64,000 bases of DNA from Sphagnum compactum. Lineage: Eukaryota > Bryophyta > Sphagnopsida > Sphagnales. The position numbers and the translations under genes were made by a program. The notes below the pieces were generated by a model, which did no database searches, was not told the DNA's origin, and saw only the letters and a program-made list of their open reading frames with translations. Location of the stretch: assembly GCA_965153455.1 (NCBI GenBank), contig OZ234503.1:6478157-6542156 (forward strand), in the 5' to 3' direction. Positions 1 through 12,130 of the stretch are shown piece after piece (the stretch's first letter is position 1; each line of letters starts with the position of its first letter).

Positions 1-89
1 GGATACAAGTGAGGTAGATGAAATTCGACACTTGCCTAGGTTCATTCTTCTACTTACAAATCATCATTGACAAAAAATTTGTGAGATAC

Positions 90-2723
90 CTGGGTGTAGA
101 GCTCAGGTGCCATGTATGGTTTTGTTCCAATATTGTTTGTCTGCTTTGTGGCTGTCGAGCTCATTAGTTTCGCCTTGGCCAATCCAAAGTCTGCCACTTT
201 AACATCGATGTAACCCATTTCAGCCAACTCTGGAACTGATGTGGGGTTCACAAGAATGTTAGACGATTTTATATCCCGATGGCCCACTCGCTGTTCATGC
301 ATGTACTTCAAGCCCCTTGCCACCTGAAGCATGATGTCCACTGCTACTGGCAAGGAGAATGGCACATGATCAGGGTCCGGCATTCTGTCATCCATCAACT
401 TGCGAAGGTCTGTGGACATGAGTTCCATCACCAAGGAGCATGACTTTGAATCAGTTGTGAAACAAAATAGTTTTATGATGTTGGGGTGCTTGAGGGTTCC
501 CAAAATATCTGCCTCTTTCTTGAAGCTGACATTTTCAGCAGGCTTGAAGACTTTTTGTGCACAGGGCAGTCCTAACCAGACTGATTCGAAGACAGTGCCA
601 GAGGCACCATTTCCCAGATGTTTCACTATCGGGAGTGTTTTGTCATCTTGTGTGTTCCAGAGAAGCAGGGGGGACTCTACCTGAGTACTCTGGTCACTGG
701 CCTGCTGAGAATACCTGTCTACCAAATGATCTACCATGACATCACTTTTATCATGCCTCTTGAATTGCATCAAGTCTGACACGAGTTCTTCTCTGTCCAA
801 GGCTGCCCTTCTTGCAAGGATACGATCTTGCTCAAACTGGTTGAGTTTGTCCACATCTCCTAGAGATTGAATCTGCTCGCTGGAGTTCAACCCAGACAGG
901 ATGGTGAGATTTAGAAAGTGCGTACACCACCACTTCAAATCATGGAGAATCCCAATAAAAGCCTCTTCATTGCCTGCTTGCAAAACTGCTGCTTTACCCC
1001 AGTCCTTACTCTTGCAACACTCCTGCACAAGTAAATCAGCCCTTTTGACCACTCTTAGCAGATGCAGAAGAACTCTATGCATAGCCCATGTCAATATGAT
1101 CTCCGAATTCTGGTGTTCTTGTAAGAGCCAGTCCTTCGTCTCTTCGAGTTTTTTTGCCAAGTGATTACATTGCCCCTGGTTTATTCTCACACAGTTGTTG
1201 TTGGCCCAATCCTGGTTATTTATTTGTCTGGTCGTGATCAGCACATTGTCTATGACCTCCACTACAAGGTCAAACGTTTTTGCACCAGGTCCAGCGAAGG
1301 AATCTTGTGCCATCTTCACTGCTCCCTTGCACATAGCGTGTTCATTATGTACTCGAAAGACTATCTCTTCAATGTTGTCACCAAATCTGTCTCTTATCCT
1401 TGTCTCAAGGTATGATGATGCTCCAAAACTACCTACCACCGCCATCACTCGGATGCCACTTGTTTGGGATAGTTGGGCAGCAATGAGGTCAAGAGTTGAT
1501 TCAACTGTGGGGTTTACAATTGAACTGTTGACTGTAGAGTGATACCAACGATGTAAATAACCGAGCCTTGGGTCATGCTCCTTCCAATCCCGTACTAGAT
1601 CGAAATCTATGAATTTATCGGACGTCCCTGTTGCTTTATGCCATGCCTCTAGCAAACGAGTCTTATACTCAGGGAACCGAAGAAGGTACTCACGAAGGGG
1701 TCGAACTTTTTGACATAGAAACTCAATGATCTGTTTCTCCACGTGGATCCTCCCCAGGCCACTAGAGCTGTGCATCAAGTCTTTGAAAACTTTGAAGTTA
1801 TATGCGCCCTCACACCCGACCCACTCTTGAACGACCACGTGCGTGGTGTCATATCCGATGCTAGCGAGCAAAACCTTATCCCCCCGCTGGAGGGATAACT
1901 TCTCGCAAGACCAGTAGGAGGCTGCATCAGTTTGAAGAACCATGATCACAGGATAGGTGCTCGCATTGATTCCATTTGAACCACCCACCACGAGTCCCGC
2001 ATCTACCATGCATGATTTCATCTGCTGCCGTGGATTGTGACTCGCGATCGAAGGAACTGTCACACACCACTGCACATCCTGCATCGACAAGTCCGACCGG
2101 AAATAAACCTCCTGGAGACGTTGCAGGATGAAGTTCCCCATTGCTCGCAAGTAGTCGGAGATGACGCGGTTCAGAGTCAGGCCCGGTGGAAGATCTGATG
2201 CAGATGAAGGCCCCGCATCGCTGGTCGAAAGATGGTGCCTCAACGGCGTAACATAGAATCCCACTACAGGCATGTCGCGTGAGGACAGAACATTCGCATT
2301 AGTTGCAGCTTGTTCCCGCAGCTTCCGCATTGCTGCCAGATCCTTCTGAAATTCCGTCCCGGCCACGTATCCCCAACTACTGAAGCAAAGATCACCATTC
2401 GCTTTGCCAACCTCTGGTTTGTAGTAGATGGCCGTGGGGGTTGCGTCACGCAGGGCCTCGTCTCCCGGCCAGTCATAGCATCCGAAGATGGGGGAGGACT
2501 TGAATACGTGCGCGTAGGCAAAGGAGGAGTAAGTGGTGCCCAAATGCAATCCCACAAGAACTCTAGGCTCAATCACTTCTGGCTTTCTGCTCGCGGCACC
2601 TCTACGTAGTTGCTGAAGGGGTGCTGATTGGGGTACGGACGACGGGATGCTCTTCTTTCCTCGCAAAAACATTTGGAACTTTTTTTCAAGTGCGCCTAGC
2701 TCTCTGTCTCTCTTAGACTCCAT
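90..2723 (-). CDS. Hsp70-like/helical/protein kinase fusion, copy 1 (3' end off window)
   Basis: The main exon is 878 codons, open from ATG at 2723 to a CAG|GTATCT donor at 90/89. By homology with copy 2 one last exon of 98 codons lies outside the window, giving about 976 residues. Residues about 54-470 are Hsp70/HSPA12-like: phosphate-1-like motif GLHLGTTYSS at 58-67 and an adenosine-motif-like VVGSFGASS further on. Residues about 500-680 are helical with heptad-like Leu and paired Cys, resembling MLKL/MCAfunc four-helix bundles (inference). The kinase starts near 703: loop GNGASG, Lys 724, alpha-C Glu 737, HRDIKSSN 815-822, DFG 845-847, APE 872-874, so catalysis looks possible. Odd: the usual Asp of the phosphate-1 motif is His 60, and phosphate-2 reads SIGYDTTH without the usual leading Asp, so the ATPase part may be inactive. 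The kinase call is firm, the Hsp70-like fold good, the middle domain tentative. Confidence 0.85.
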
Positions 2724-4763
2724 TCACTTTGTTTGCAAGGTCCCTAATCACCCATCTTCTTCTTCGTAAGCAACCGCTCATCATAAACCCTGTTGAAAAG
2801 ATGCAGGAATTCACAAGACAAAGTTGAGATTAAAACTCGGTGACGACATTTCGCAACAACCTAATTTAGATGAAAACTTTAAACCAAGACTATCTTGAAA
2901 GGAAAGAGTAATAACTTCTCCAAATTTTCGCAAGCACGATGACTAGTCTTTCCTAAAATCTAAAAGATTCAGCTTCTTCTTCTGACTACTACGTACCAAG
3001 GAGAAGGCTATATAGGGGAAATAAGAAGACCACGAACTGAGAAATAAATGATCTTGTACGCGTGATTCTTCAAGTATAAGCTTTGAAGTTCTGTGCAACT
3101 CTTCTCAAGACACGAGACTCCCTCGACATGTCGTATAAGTCTTCAATTTCTGGGCAATGTGGCGGCAGGAAACGTGTGTGCCCCGCGGGGCTGCCTTTTC
3201 AAATGTTTTTTTCAGTTCATTGGACCTATTCACTTCACACATTAAGCCTCAAGGCCAAGAAGCTACAACCCTAGAATCAGGTGGTTGCTTTAAAGTATAC
3301 CGACAACGTAGTTGTTAATAGCTATCCCAATTCTCGGAAGAAGAGGTGTTAAGAGGTATCCCAATTCCGGGAAGGGGATATTGGGTTAGGTAAAAATAGG
3401 TGATGAACATATTTAGTTGTTGATAAAGAAGGCGAGGCCTTTCTTGATTTGTTATGAATTTGAAACATTAAAATGGGGGCTGATAAACCTCGTTTCTTTC
3501 ATTGCTTAGTTCACTGGGTAGTGGGGAAACTATTTTGGGACTGTCGGAAGCTAATTTTTCCAATAAAGATGCCCATGAAAAGGGCCGAAAAATGAACTTT
3601 TGGAATCCTCACAATTAACTAATATGAGTCACAATATGTTATCAACATTAACATGGGGTTTTCTTCTTCCTGCAGTCAAGACAAGAACTCTACTCTTAAG
3701 TTTTCTATTAAAGTTATTCGTAAAACATTCAAGATAGGGGATGGAATTGTTCACTTGAGGTTGGAAATAATTTGAAATGGTTAGTTGATGATTTGATTTT
3801 TTACTATTGCTAAAACAACTTGACCAGTAAAAAGTGTAATGGGTCTGCCTTCTCAATAGGCGTCTCTTCTTTCCTATTTGTGTATATTTGGTTAACCATC
3901 TGAAAATAATATTTTATACATTGGTCTTCCGCGTCGTGTGATTGATATTAATTAGTTGAGTTCATTTCATACTTGTGCTAAAAAAACTTTGGCACATGAA
4001 AAGTCTAATGGGTCTTCCTTCTCAATTATCATAGGTCCTTGCTAGCTACATGTAGTGATTGGCCTCCAAAATGATCGAAACCTCAGCCATTTTGAATTGC
4101 ATGTTTGTCATGGTGAGCTCAATTGGTGAACTCGTTAATACTTAACACCCACCTTCTAGTCCTTGCAAATCCACCTTTCAATTTCACATTTGATCTGTTA
4201 ATAAGTTGTGGGAATAAAATGAGAATTTAAGAAGGTTCTTTTTTACTTTTTCACTTTCTTCTTCTTTTTGGGTTATCTTGTCAATACACTTTGTTTGTTT
4301 CAAATTTTTTTAACGAAGTTGGATTGTTTGATTGCTGATCTCCAATCAGGGGCCCACTAGTTGATTGTTTCGGATTTCTCCATTTCAACGTCGGAGGTCA
4401 ATTTAGTACCTAATTGGGTTTTTTTTTCCAACTAAAGAAACAGCTTCTTGAAGTGCAGCCACCACTTTTTGGAGAAAGAAAGAAATATTAAATAAATAAA
4501 TAAAGTGTCCCTTCTGAGCGCAAGAAGGTAAATAAAGCCTAAAGAAGGGCAGGAGTGACCCAGCACCACCCAATTTCCCTGTTTTGAGGCCATCCATTTA
4601 TATGAACCCTAATTGCAGTCCCTGACCCACCTGCGTGGGCTTTTTTTTTTTGTTTTTTTTGCTTCCCTTCCCTGGTCCCTTTGCCTTTTTTAACTCCCCT
4701 TTCTTTTGCTGCCCTAGCTTCCGGGTTTGTTTTTCCCCATTTCTTTCACTCATCACTTGTGAC
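2724..4763. other. 5' flank of copy 1, no gene
   Basis: Leader, promoter and upstream DNA shared with unit 2 up to the point 'gtgacctatct'. Near 4139 the text 'acttaacaccc' is the unoccupied insertion site of the MITE found in unit 2. Short ORFs here are not kept between the units and look like chance. Confidence 0.6.
3009..3015 (-). promoter_or_regulatory. TATA box of fusion gene copy 1
   Basis: The minus strand reads CCTATATAGCC about 285 bp upstream of the ATG. The same box is kept at the matching place in unit 2 (20113-20120). This implies a leader of roughly 250 nt. Transcription start not seen directly. Confidence 0.5.
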
Positions 4764-5611
4764 CTATCTTATATATTAATTCATTTGTCTGTCTGTGACA
4801 GGCCATTCCGACCCGTTAATAGTCTCTGTGAGGCCGATTTTGCAACCCCTCAGATAACAGGAATGAAGTCTCGAAATGAGCCGCACCTAGTCTGAAATGT
4901 TCCAGCGTCAGGTGCGGGTCGTGGTGACGGAGAGACACACGCTCGCTGGATCCTCCGCCTCCCCGCACAGACATCAGTCTGTCTGTGACGGGGGTTTTGG
5001 ATTTCGACCAATCGACGTAGCTGACAGAAACGAGATCCCGAAATGAGTCGCACCTAGCCTCTAAATGAAAGCGGGGAGGTGGGTTTAGGTCTTCAGATCG
5101 AACGGCGTGAAAAGGGAAACCCTGTTACATCGGACGGTTCAGATCGACTATTGTTGGAGATCTAACTGTTGGAGAAAATAAGCAGCCGATCGGTGCCCCC
5201 TTTCAAACTCGCCGACATTTTCTTAATTAAAACTTTTAACTCGATTAAATTGCAGAGAAAATATTTCGCTGTTTATTTTCAATATCTTTTTCTTTTGGGT
5301 GGAAAAATATTTTGCTGTTGTTTTCATAACCGTCTTTCTTTTTTTTTTCCCCTTTTCTTTTTTTTTTGGGAACGATTTTATTAGTATGGACCATTTTACG
5401 GGTCCAATTCCAGTGTTGTTTTTTTTTTTTTTAATATCGAAATTTTAAGGGATTATTTTTTTTGAATTAGAAAAATTTGTCATCCGTCCCGTCATCCATC
5501 CATCCATCCAAGTTCCTCATCCCTGAAGAAGAAGATGATGGAAGAGGAGGAAAAAGGAGGAGGACGAATGGCAACAGCAGCAGTATCAAAGTGACCGAAG
5601 GTCGCAGGTAC
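4764..5611. repeat. Unit-1-specific GC-rich insertion
   Basis: Unit 2 runs straight from 'gtgacctatct' into 'atatctaattatc', whereas here about 850 bp intervene. The insert is GC-rich at first, with two diverged copies of a segment containing 'cgaaatgag.cgcacctag' (about 4870-4905 and 5038-5070), then T-rich tracts and a purine stretch. No coding potential or terminal repeats recognised. Edges are approximate. Confidence 0.55.
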
Positions 5612-5636
5612 CCACTAGTCTATATCTAATTATCTA

Positions 5637-5955
5637 AACAAGGGGTGTGTCACAGTGTGGCCTTGTCATTTACATTGAAAAGTAAATCTTAATGCAAAAG
5701 AAGAACTATGAAAAATCAAATATTTCACCATGCAAAAATACAATCTTCAAAAAATCCTCTAAAAGAAACCAAAATCCATCAAGATATTATAACTCTATAA
5801 CTAATCTCAAGTTTCCACACAAGCCAAAATCTCATCTATCCAAAATCTGTATATAAAAATAGACTTATTACCTAGGGGCCAAAATCCCTTAAGCTACTAA
5901 ACTCTATAATGAATCTAAACACAATACCGTTGACTTGGTAGGGAAGGCCAACAAA
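5637..5955. repeat. Unit-1-specific insertion, dispersed repeat
   Basis: Absent from unit 2, where 'atctaaacaa' continues directly into 'aacctctctac'. Its distal half (about 5786-5955, containing 'acctaggggcc' and 'cccttaagctacta') recurs in the same orientation at about 40799-40983. No ORF or clear termini. Confidence 0.55.
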
Positions 5956-6233
5956 ACCTCTCTACTTTGCTAAACCTCCAAAGCTTGGTAAAAAAATTAT
6001 ATATATTTTTTGGCTAAACCTATATCTCTTGTCAAAAAAAATATTTTTTTCTAGTTAAACTTATTTCTCCCAGCAAAACTTTTTTTTTAATGGTAAAATT
6101 TTATCTCTCGGTAGTGCTTCTATTTTCTGTAGTTAAACTTTTAACCCATGGAATTTTTTTCTTAGTTAAACCTTACCTATCGGCACAATCTCTATTTTTT
6201 CCTAGCTATTTTTTCCTTCTCTTTTAGAAGAAG

Positions 6234-7054
6234 TGTCGCAACCCCACTTTGTCCAAGTGTGGGGGTGAAGCCCAACACTTGGAAAAGTTGGAGGTTTGGA
6301 GTCCTCCGGGACTCCCGAATGTTCAGAGCTCGACAGCAAGGCCCAAAACACCTCGCATTGGGGTGTTCTTGGTGTCATTGGAAAGGTCTTGAAACGTAGA
6401 TATTGAAAATGGCCTCGCATTGGCCATTTGGACATCTGAAGTCCAAGTTATGGGCAAAAGAAGGGCCGGGAGTCAAACTGGCAATTTGACTCCCGACCAC
6501 TAAAAGTCGGGAATCGACCCTTTCCCGACGTCGCCTCAGGGAGTGCGACATGGCGTTGGAAAGATCTCAACGAGGGCTACAACTTTGATTCAGACCTCGT
6601 CGCGATCGAACTTTGGAATCGGGAGTTATGACCGTTCAAAGTCCCGGGAGTCCCGCCGAGACAGTTTCAGGACTCCATTTCGGGAGTCCCAACAAAATGT
6701 GTCATTTGGATGTAGCCTCCGTGGTGAGCTGCAGAGATAACTATAAGGGGGGAAGGTGGTGGCTTCCCCCAAGTCCGGGCCGTGGTGAGTCAAGTAGTCC
6801 AAAGTGCCCGTGGCTTGTCCCAACACCCAAGGGTGTTCCCGAATGTGAACTAACCCATTTGTGGTTGGTTTTGGATGCAGATTCGTGCTTGATCTACTAG
6901 TCCATCTTCCTAGTCTAATCCCGGGGCTTCCAACTCGACCCTCTACCCCTTTCTAGAGTTGGAAGTCGGGAGCGTGCCCTTCGGTCCCCACTTTCCGCAA
7001 CTTCACATTGGTGAACCCTCAAGTGGGTTCACCTCGGGACCAAGGAGCGCGTCA
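6234..7054 (+). mobile_element. Solo LTR A (821 bp) with 5-bp target duplication
   Basis: Starts TGTCGCAACCCC, ends GCGCGTCA (TG...CA), and is flanked on both sides by AGAAG (6229-6233 and 7055-7059), the 5-bp duplication expected of LTR retrotransposons. The same sequence occurs inverted at 35280-36100, also exactly 821 bp with its own duplication. No internal retrotransposon genes adjoin it, so it is a solo LTR left by LTR-LTR recombination. It is absent from unit 2, so it inserted after the duplication or was lost there. ORFs within it (for example 6202-6435) are not genes. Confidence 0.9.
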
Positions 7055-8821
7055 AGAAGCCTTTTTTATTTCTTGAATAAATCTTTACTTCTCCACAAAA
7101 TCTCTTTATATCTTGCCTAAGGCATTATCTTTCGACAAAACCTGTCTACCCCCTAGTTAAACCTTTATTTCTTAGCAACATTTTTCTACTTATATTTTGA
7201 CAAAACCTCTATCTTAATTTTAAATGAGTATTCCCCTTGGGTGAAATTTGTAATGAGTTGACAATTATTTTTATGTAGATATTGTATTATTATAAAGTTT
7301 GTGTCATTACCAATAAAAAATTATAATTCACATGGGGTATCGTAATTTGTTTTTGATACTTATTTGTTGCAATTAAGATTGCATCTAAATTAAGGTATTA
7401 CATTTTGTTAGGTATCCTCAATTTAAACCTACCAATACTATGGCTATTAATTTTGAGATGTACCCTAAATGTAGGTATTACATTCACAAATCTAAATGTT
7501 TTGTGCAATGCATATCTTTTACTACGTAGAGGGTCAAGTTTCATTTGAGCCAAAAATGTTAAATATCCCTAGCTATACATTATGTGTTAAATGGACCAAA
7601 ATCAAAATGGAACCGCCAAAAATATTAATCTGAAGTGCAATACCCACATCCAAGGGTTAGCATATATTTTCACAAAGACCTTGAATATTGTTAAAATAGT
7701 TAATGAGAAGTTCCTTGGATTACTTACATTTGGTTCTTTTGCATCCTTTTCAAAGACTATAAGCTTAAATGGAATGATGAATATGCAGATAACTAGTGCA
7801 CCAAGGTGGTTTATAATGTTTTGACCTACAATCAATAATTATCGAATAACAATTTGAACTATTCCAATGTTTAACATATTAGGTATGGAATAATTTTTTG
7901 GAAAATCTCATTATTTGGTATTTTGATAATTGAATGATTCATGTGAATATTGATCAATTATTGAACAAATGAATATTTAATAATATGTTTCAGGTTTCAT
8001 AATAGAATATATTTGAATGTTCAACAATTAAAAACTGAAAATTTATGCAATTAATATCATTCAATTTAAAAATATTGAATACTTAAATGAATATTGAAAT
8101 ACTATTGAAATTTTCTTAGATATGTAAATAATGTATTGAGATAATTTCCAAACTTTCAAAAGTCCTAATTTAACAGTTGACCATTTTAGAATTTGGAAAC
8201 TTGAAAACAAACTTTTGTTTGGAAATCACTAGATGCTTAACCAATAATACAAATAATGTTTTGTCTCAATAGATGATCTAAAAAATGGATGTTAACAATG
8301 TTTTGCTCAAATTCAATAGAAAATTTACTATTGATCACCAAGTTTTAAAAATTAAAAATTAAAAATTTAGTCCAAAATTAGCTAAATACCTACTAATTAA
8401 TATAATTTTTATATTCACATTATGTGGAGCAGAATAAAGTGCTTTTGGTTTATTACATATACATGGCTATGTTAAGTTTGAACCAAGTAAGGCCAAGATG
8501 TAAGTGAGTAAGGCAACTAGGTGGGAGGGTAGTATGGAGGTCATGGTTGAAAAAAAAATGATCCAAAAAAATAAAGGTCAAAGTTCAACAACCCAAAATA
8601 GTTTATTGTGATACAATGTTGGTTAATTCAAGGTCAAGGGCAAGAGCTAGATGAATAAACACAACCATCATCCTATGGACATAACAATAATTGGTGCAGT
8701 AATGGGTGCTGGTTCACATTGGCCCTAAAGAAGGTTGTGCTAGCCCAATTTATTGCATTAGATATAAACTTTAACTAATTTTTTCATGAAATCATTCAAG
8801 AAGGACCAATTATTAGTGGAT

Positions 8822-9240
8822 ACTCGTGTAGTTATATAGTTGACGCAAGTGTGAACTTGTTACTCATCTAAGTTTTCTTCCAAAACAAGTTTTGTTATTT
8901 GATAAAACCTTCAATGATAAAATTACTCAAACACCTAAGGTCTTAAAAAAATCAACTTCACTCAATCTTACTCACTAAGGGCTTTCCAAGAATACGAAAA
9001 GTGCACCGACATTTTCCTATAATTTTTAGTTTTGATTCGAATGAATTTTGAGCAAAATTTTGTTCAATATTCAATAACGTCTCCATTGTACGTCAAAACA
9101 TTATAAAATCAACTCAATGCGTCCTTCCTCATTGAGAGCCTCCCAATGATATCAAAAGGGTGATAAGAGATGTGATTTGAAAAATCTCGATGCAGCAGAC
9201 AAACAAAACAAACAAATATGTTCCTTCATAGATAGATAAC
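8822..9240 (+). repeat. Interspersed repeat family R1, copy a
   Basis: About 420 bp with marks shared by copies at 45058-45507, 45508-45995 and 58920-59362: an early 'caagtgtgaacttgttactc', an internally repeated 'cattgaga.cttcccaa' type segment followed by 'atatcaa.ag', and an end 'ccttcatagatagat'. All four copies lie in the same orientation. No terminal inverted repeats or coding capacity seen; superfamily unknown. Confidence 0.6.
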
Positions 9241-11239
9241 AAAGGCGATAAAATATCAATCTAGTCATTTTTGCCTAGAGCGGAAGGCTCTTAAATCTGA
9301 AAGAAAAATGAATGGGGAAGTAGCATTTGAAGCCAAGAAAATAAGATTATTTTACACCCCATGCTTTAAGCCATGGAATATGTCCCATCCCACTAAATGA
9401 GATAGCATCTCTTTTCCTCCATTTGCAAGTTGTGATATAGACCTTTATTCTTTCCTATCCAATATTTTATATGTTAGTCTTCCCGACATGAAAGAAAAGA
9501 AAACACGTTTGTTTTGAAAACTATGGCTTTGGAAGTTGCCTTTGAAAGTGTTGAAATATATGTCATATAATTAAAGCCCACTTTACACAGGAGTCAAGGG
9601 CTCAAATAAAAAACATTTTTTTTAATGTATCACAAGGCAAATAAAGATACCTATCAACTTGGGAGGCCAATTTGTAACCCTTGAGGTCAATGTTGTTATA
9701 ATAAAATATTATTGTTTTGATTGATAAAATTCACATTGTAGGACCAAAATCAACTTAAACCAAACCATATATCTTCTGTTTCTTTATATCATCTCTCTTC
9801 ATTTTCCTTTCTTCTTGTTGAGTTTGTGAATGATGAAGGGGGGTTTTTTTTTTCTACTTGAAATATGGTCATGAAAAACACAAGAATTACAAGAATCTTA
9901 TGTTTGGCAATCTATGGTGGTTTGACTTTTAAGATTTCAAAGAAGCAAAGATGAGAGAAAGAACGATCCCAACAAAGAAAGAATGAAAGCACATTGTGAA
10001 AGGTTGAAGCCTCGGTTCCTACGTACTGGCTTTACACGTGAACTCATTGACCCGAATCAAATAATATGTTATTAATAACTTGGGTCCAAACAACCAACCA
10101 AAAAATGCTCAAATTTTCCATCATTAGCCTCAAGATTTTTTGGCTTGACTCCTGCTTTAAAGTGCGCCCGAATCCCACCATTGATCCAAGCTTTGAAATA
10201 CTTTTGAAAAGAGTTGGCCTTTAACAAGTATTACCAAAACAATTGTACCAAGGGCAACTTCAGCACATGTCGGTCAAATAAGTAATCAATTTTGTCAATT
10301 CCATGTCAAAAAGAATATTCCAAAAGTTTTTTCATTTTCCTTTCACAAAACTTAAACCTTTGAAACAAAATATTTTTTAAAAAAAATTTAACATTCCTAT
10401 GAATAATATAATTACTATTTAACCTACCAAAATATTATGGTAAATCAAGAAGGGTGAAATGAGTTCCTAGATATGGAAAATAAACTGTAGTTTGGTTAGC
10501 ACTAGACAAATCTACACACTAACTAAAGGACGGCCATAGAAAAAGCCAACTCTTCACAGACCTAAAATCTTATATAAAAATGGAAAAAATAGACTAAACC
10601 AATCAATAGCCTTAAAAGCACATTTGAAGCATTCTTATAATGACATATATAATACAATGTGAATGGGTTCCAAAAGACTTTGGTAAGAATGTTTTTCAAA
10701 AGTAATTAGTGTAATGAAAAATATAAATTGCCCAAGCAAATATATTTCATAGTGAGTCAGCATATTTCCAAAAAATCCATGATAACCACATGAATTGCAA
10801 AATATGGAAGTGCATATATGCTATGTAACAATTTGATGTATACCCTTTTTTACCATATTCAAAAAATTACCCGTGCTAGGGCAAGTGTAAACCTCAAATA
10901 TACACTACCCTACTAGAGTAACCCAGGGTAAGTCTAAAATATTTACCAAGTTCAGTACGACAATTAAAAGGATAACCAAAATATTTATCACCAAATAGGG
11001 TATAAATGACCCTTTGCTGAATAGGTAGTAGAGTTTCTTAACTACCATAATATCATAATCACATCATAAATTTGCTATCATAATCATATCATAATTTTGT
11101 ATGTTGTTGGGAAAAGTTTGCCAAATGTTCAATATCAACAAATTGAAATAAAACCCTATCACAATATTAATTCTTTTCCTCACTACAAATTTTGGGCATG
11201 AAAAGAAAATGTTCTACAGTTCTAGGGTAATATTTAATG
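9241..11239. other. AT-rich intergenic DNA
   Basis: No supported gene. About 9455-9540 (containing 'ccaatattttatatgttagtcttccc') resembles the DNA just right of the MULE insertion (about 37946-38035) and parts of the duplication flank near 21040, so it is old repeated DNA. The remainder shows nothing I recognise. Confidence 0.5.
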
Positions 11240-12130
11240 AGAAGGTTGTAAATCTGTAAGAATCACATGCTCAGCTTTAAATCATGAAGTGCAACTTCCA
11301 TTGTTTGTTCATTGTGGAGATATATGATTATGATTCAGCCCAAGCAACTGATGCCCAGTTAAATTCCACAGTGATGTTCATTTATTCTCAAAATCATAAA
11401 CTGATTGTTGAGTGTCTCAGGATCCTTCAAGAGTTGTTGAGTGCAAAGCCCACTACTTGAACACAAAACTCCAAGAGCAATTGGGTAAGAAACCACATGT
11501 AAAGTGGTGAGACTGTGGCTTACTTGATGGAATTCAATTGAATGTGCCTGCATCACCTTTCATTTCACCTGCAGCCCCTTTTAAAAGAGAAGCTCTTTGT
11601 TTGAACAGCTGGTAAGGGTGACATAGTTTGGCCAACCTCCATGATCTTGACGAAGCAATTTGATATTGTGAAGAGTGACATAGCCTTGCCAACCTCTATG
11701 AACTCGACAAAGCAATTGCTATGGTGGAGCATTTCATTTCTCTACAGGATCCTGGAGGACTGTTTCTCTAGGAAATACATCCACTGAAAACAGTTTCATG
11801 CCTTGAATCTGCACTCTTATGGAGTGCAAAGCCCTGTGCACTTTGGGAGCGTCCCTGCAAAAAACCTATGGTAAGAAAGAGGATCAGGGATTTGGAAGTT
11901 TTTTGTAATCTTCTTCCTGTTCCCTCGTTTTCTCAGGTTATGAAGACTGATCATGATGAAGAAGTAATTTGTCACAATCTCCACAAGTTCCATGCTTCCC
12001 AAATCCATAGTCAGGAAGGAGCAAAGTAGCCATTGATTCTATTGCACCACTTAATTCACATTTTCTGCTTTGCTTTTTGTAAGAATTGCAGAGGACTGCA
12101 TTGTGAGGACAATATAGGATGGCCTTAATC
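11240..12130. repeat. Dispersed repeat R2, copy 1
   Basis: Matches about 39340-40225 in the same orientation over several hundred bases. Shared landmarks are 'gaacagctggtaagggtgacatag', the tandem 'ggccaacctc...gacaaagcaatt' units, 'agaaagaggatcaggga' and 'ttttgtaatcttct'-like text. ORFs inside (11359-11556, 11817-12216) are not kept in the other copy. Probably an old transposon fragment of unknown class. Confidence 0.6.

Larger units (their letters stand above)
1..8474. repeat. Segmental duplication, unit 1
   Basis: Direct repeat of 17133-23833. The first base of the window matches 17133 and both units read the same way, so this is a tandem duplication of gene plus upstream DNA. Identity is very high across the kinase exon, clear but gapped through the promoter, and again clear from about 7200 to the end, where the shared text stops at 'ggctatgtt' here and 'ggccatgtt' in unit 2. 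Unit 1 has three insertions that unit 2 lacks (about 4764-5611, about 5637-5955 and the solo LTR 6234-7054). It lacks the MITE of unit 2. Confidence 0.9.

Noticed and set aside
3060-3140. Heat-shock-element-like GAA/TTC text upstream of the fusion gene
   Set aside because: Spacing does not fit nGAAnnTTCn modules and the blocks are not better kept than their surroundings in unit 2.
6202-6900. ORFs within 6202-6900 and their mirror images at 35435-36198
   Set aside because: They lie in the two solo LTRs and are repeated only because the LTR is.
7602-7835. 77-codon minus-strand ORF kept in both duplication units (also 22962-23195)
   Set aside because: Many replacement changes between copies and no family. 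Preservation follows from recent duplication.
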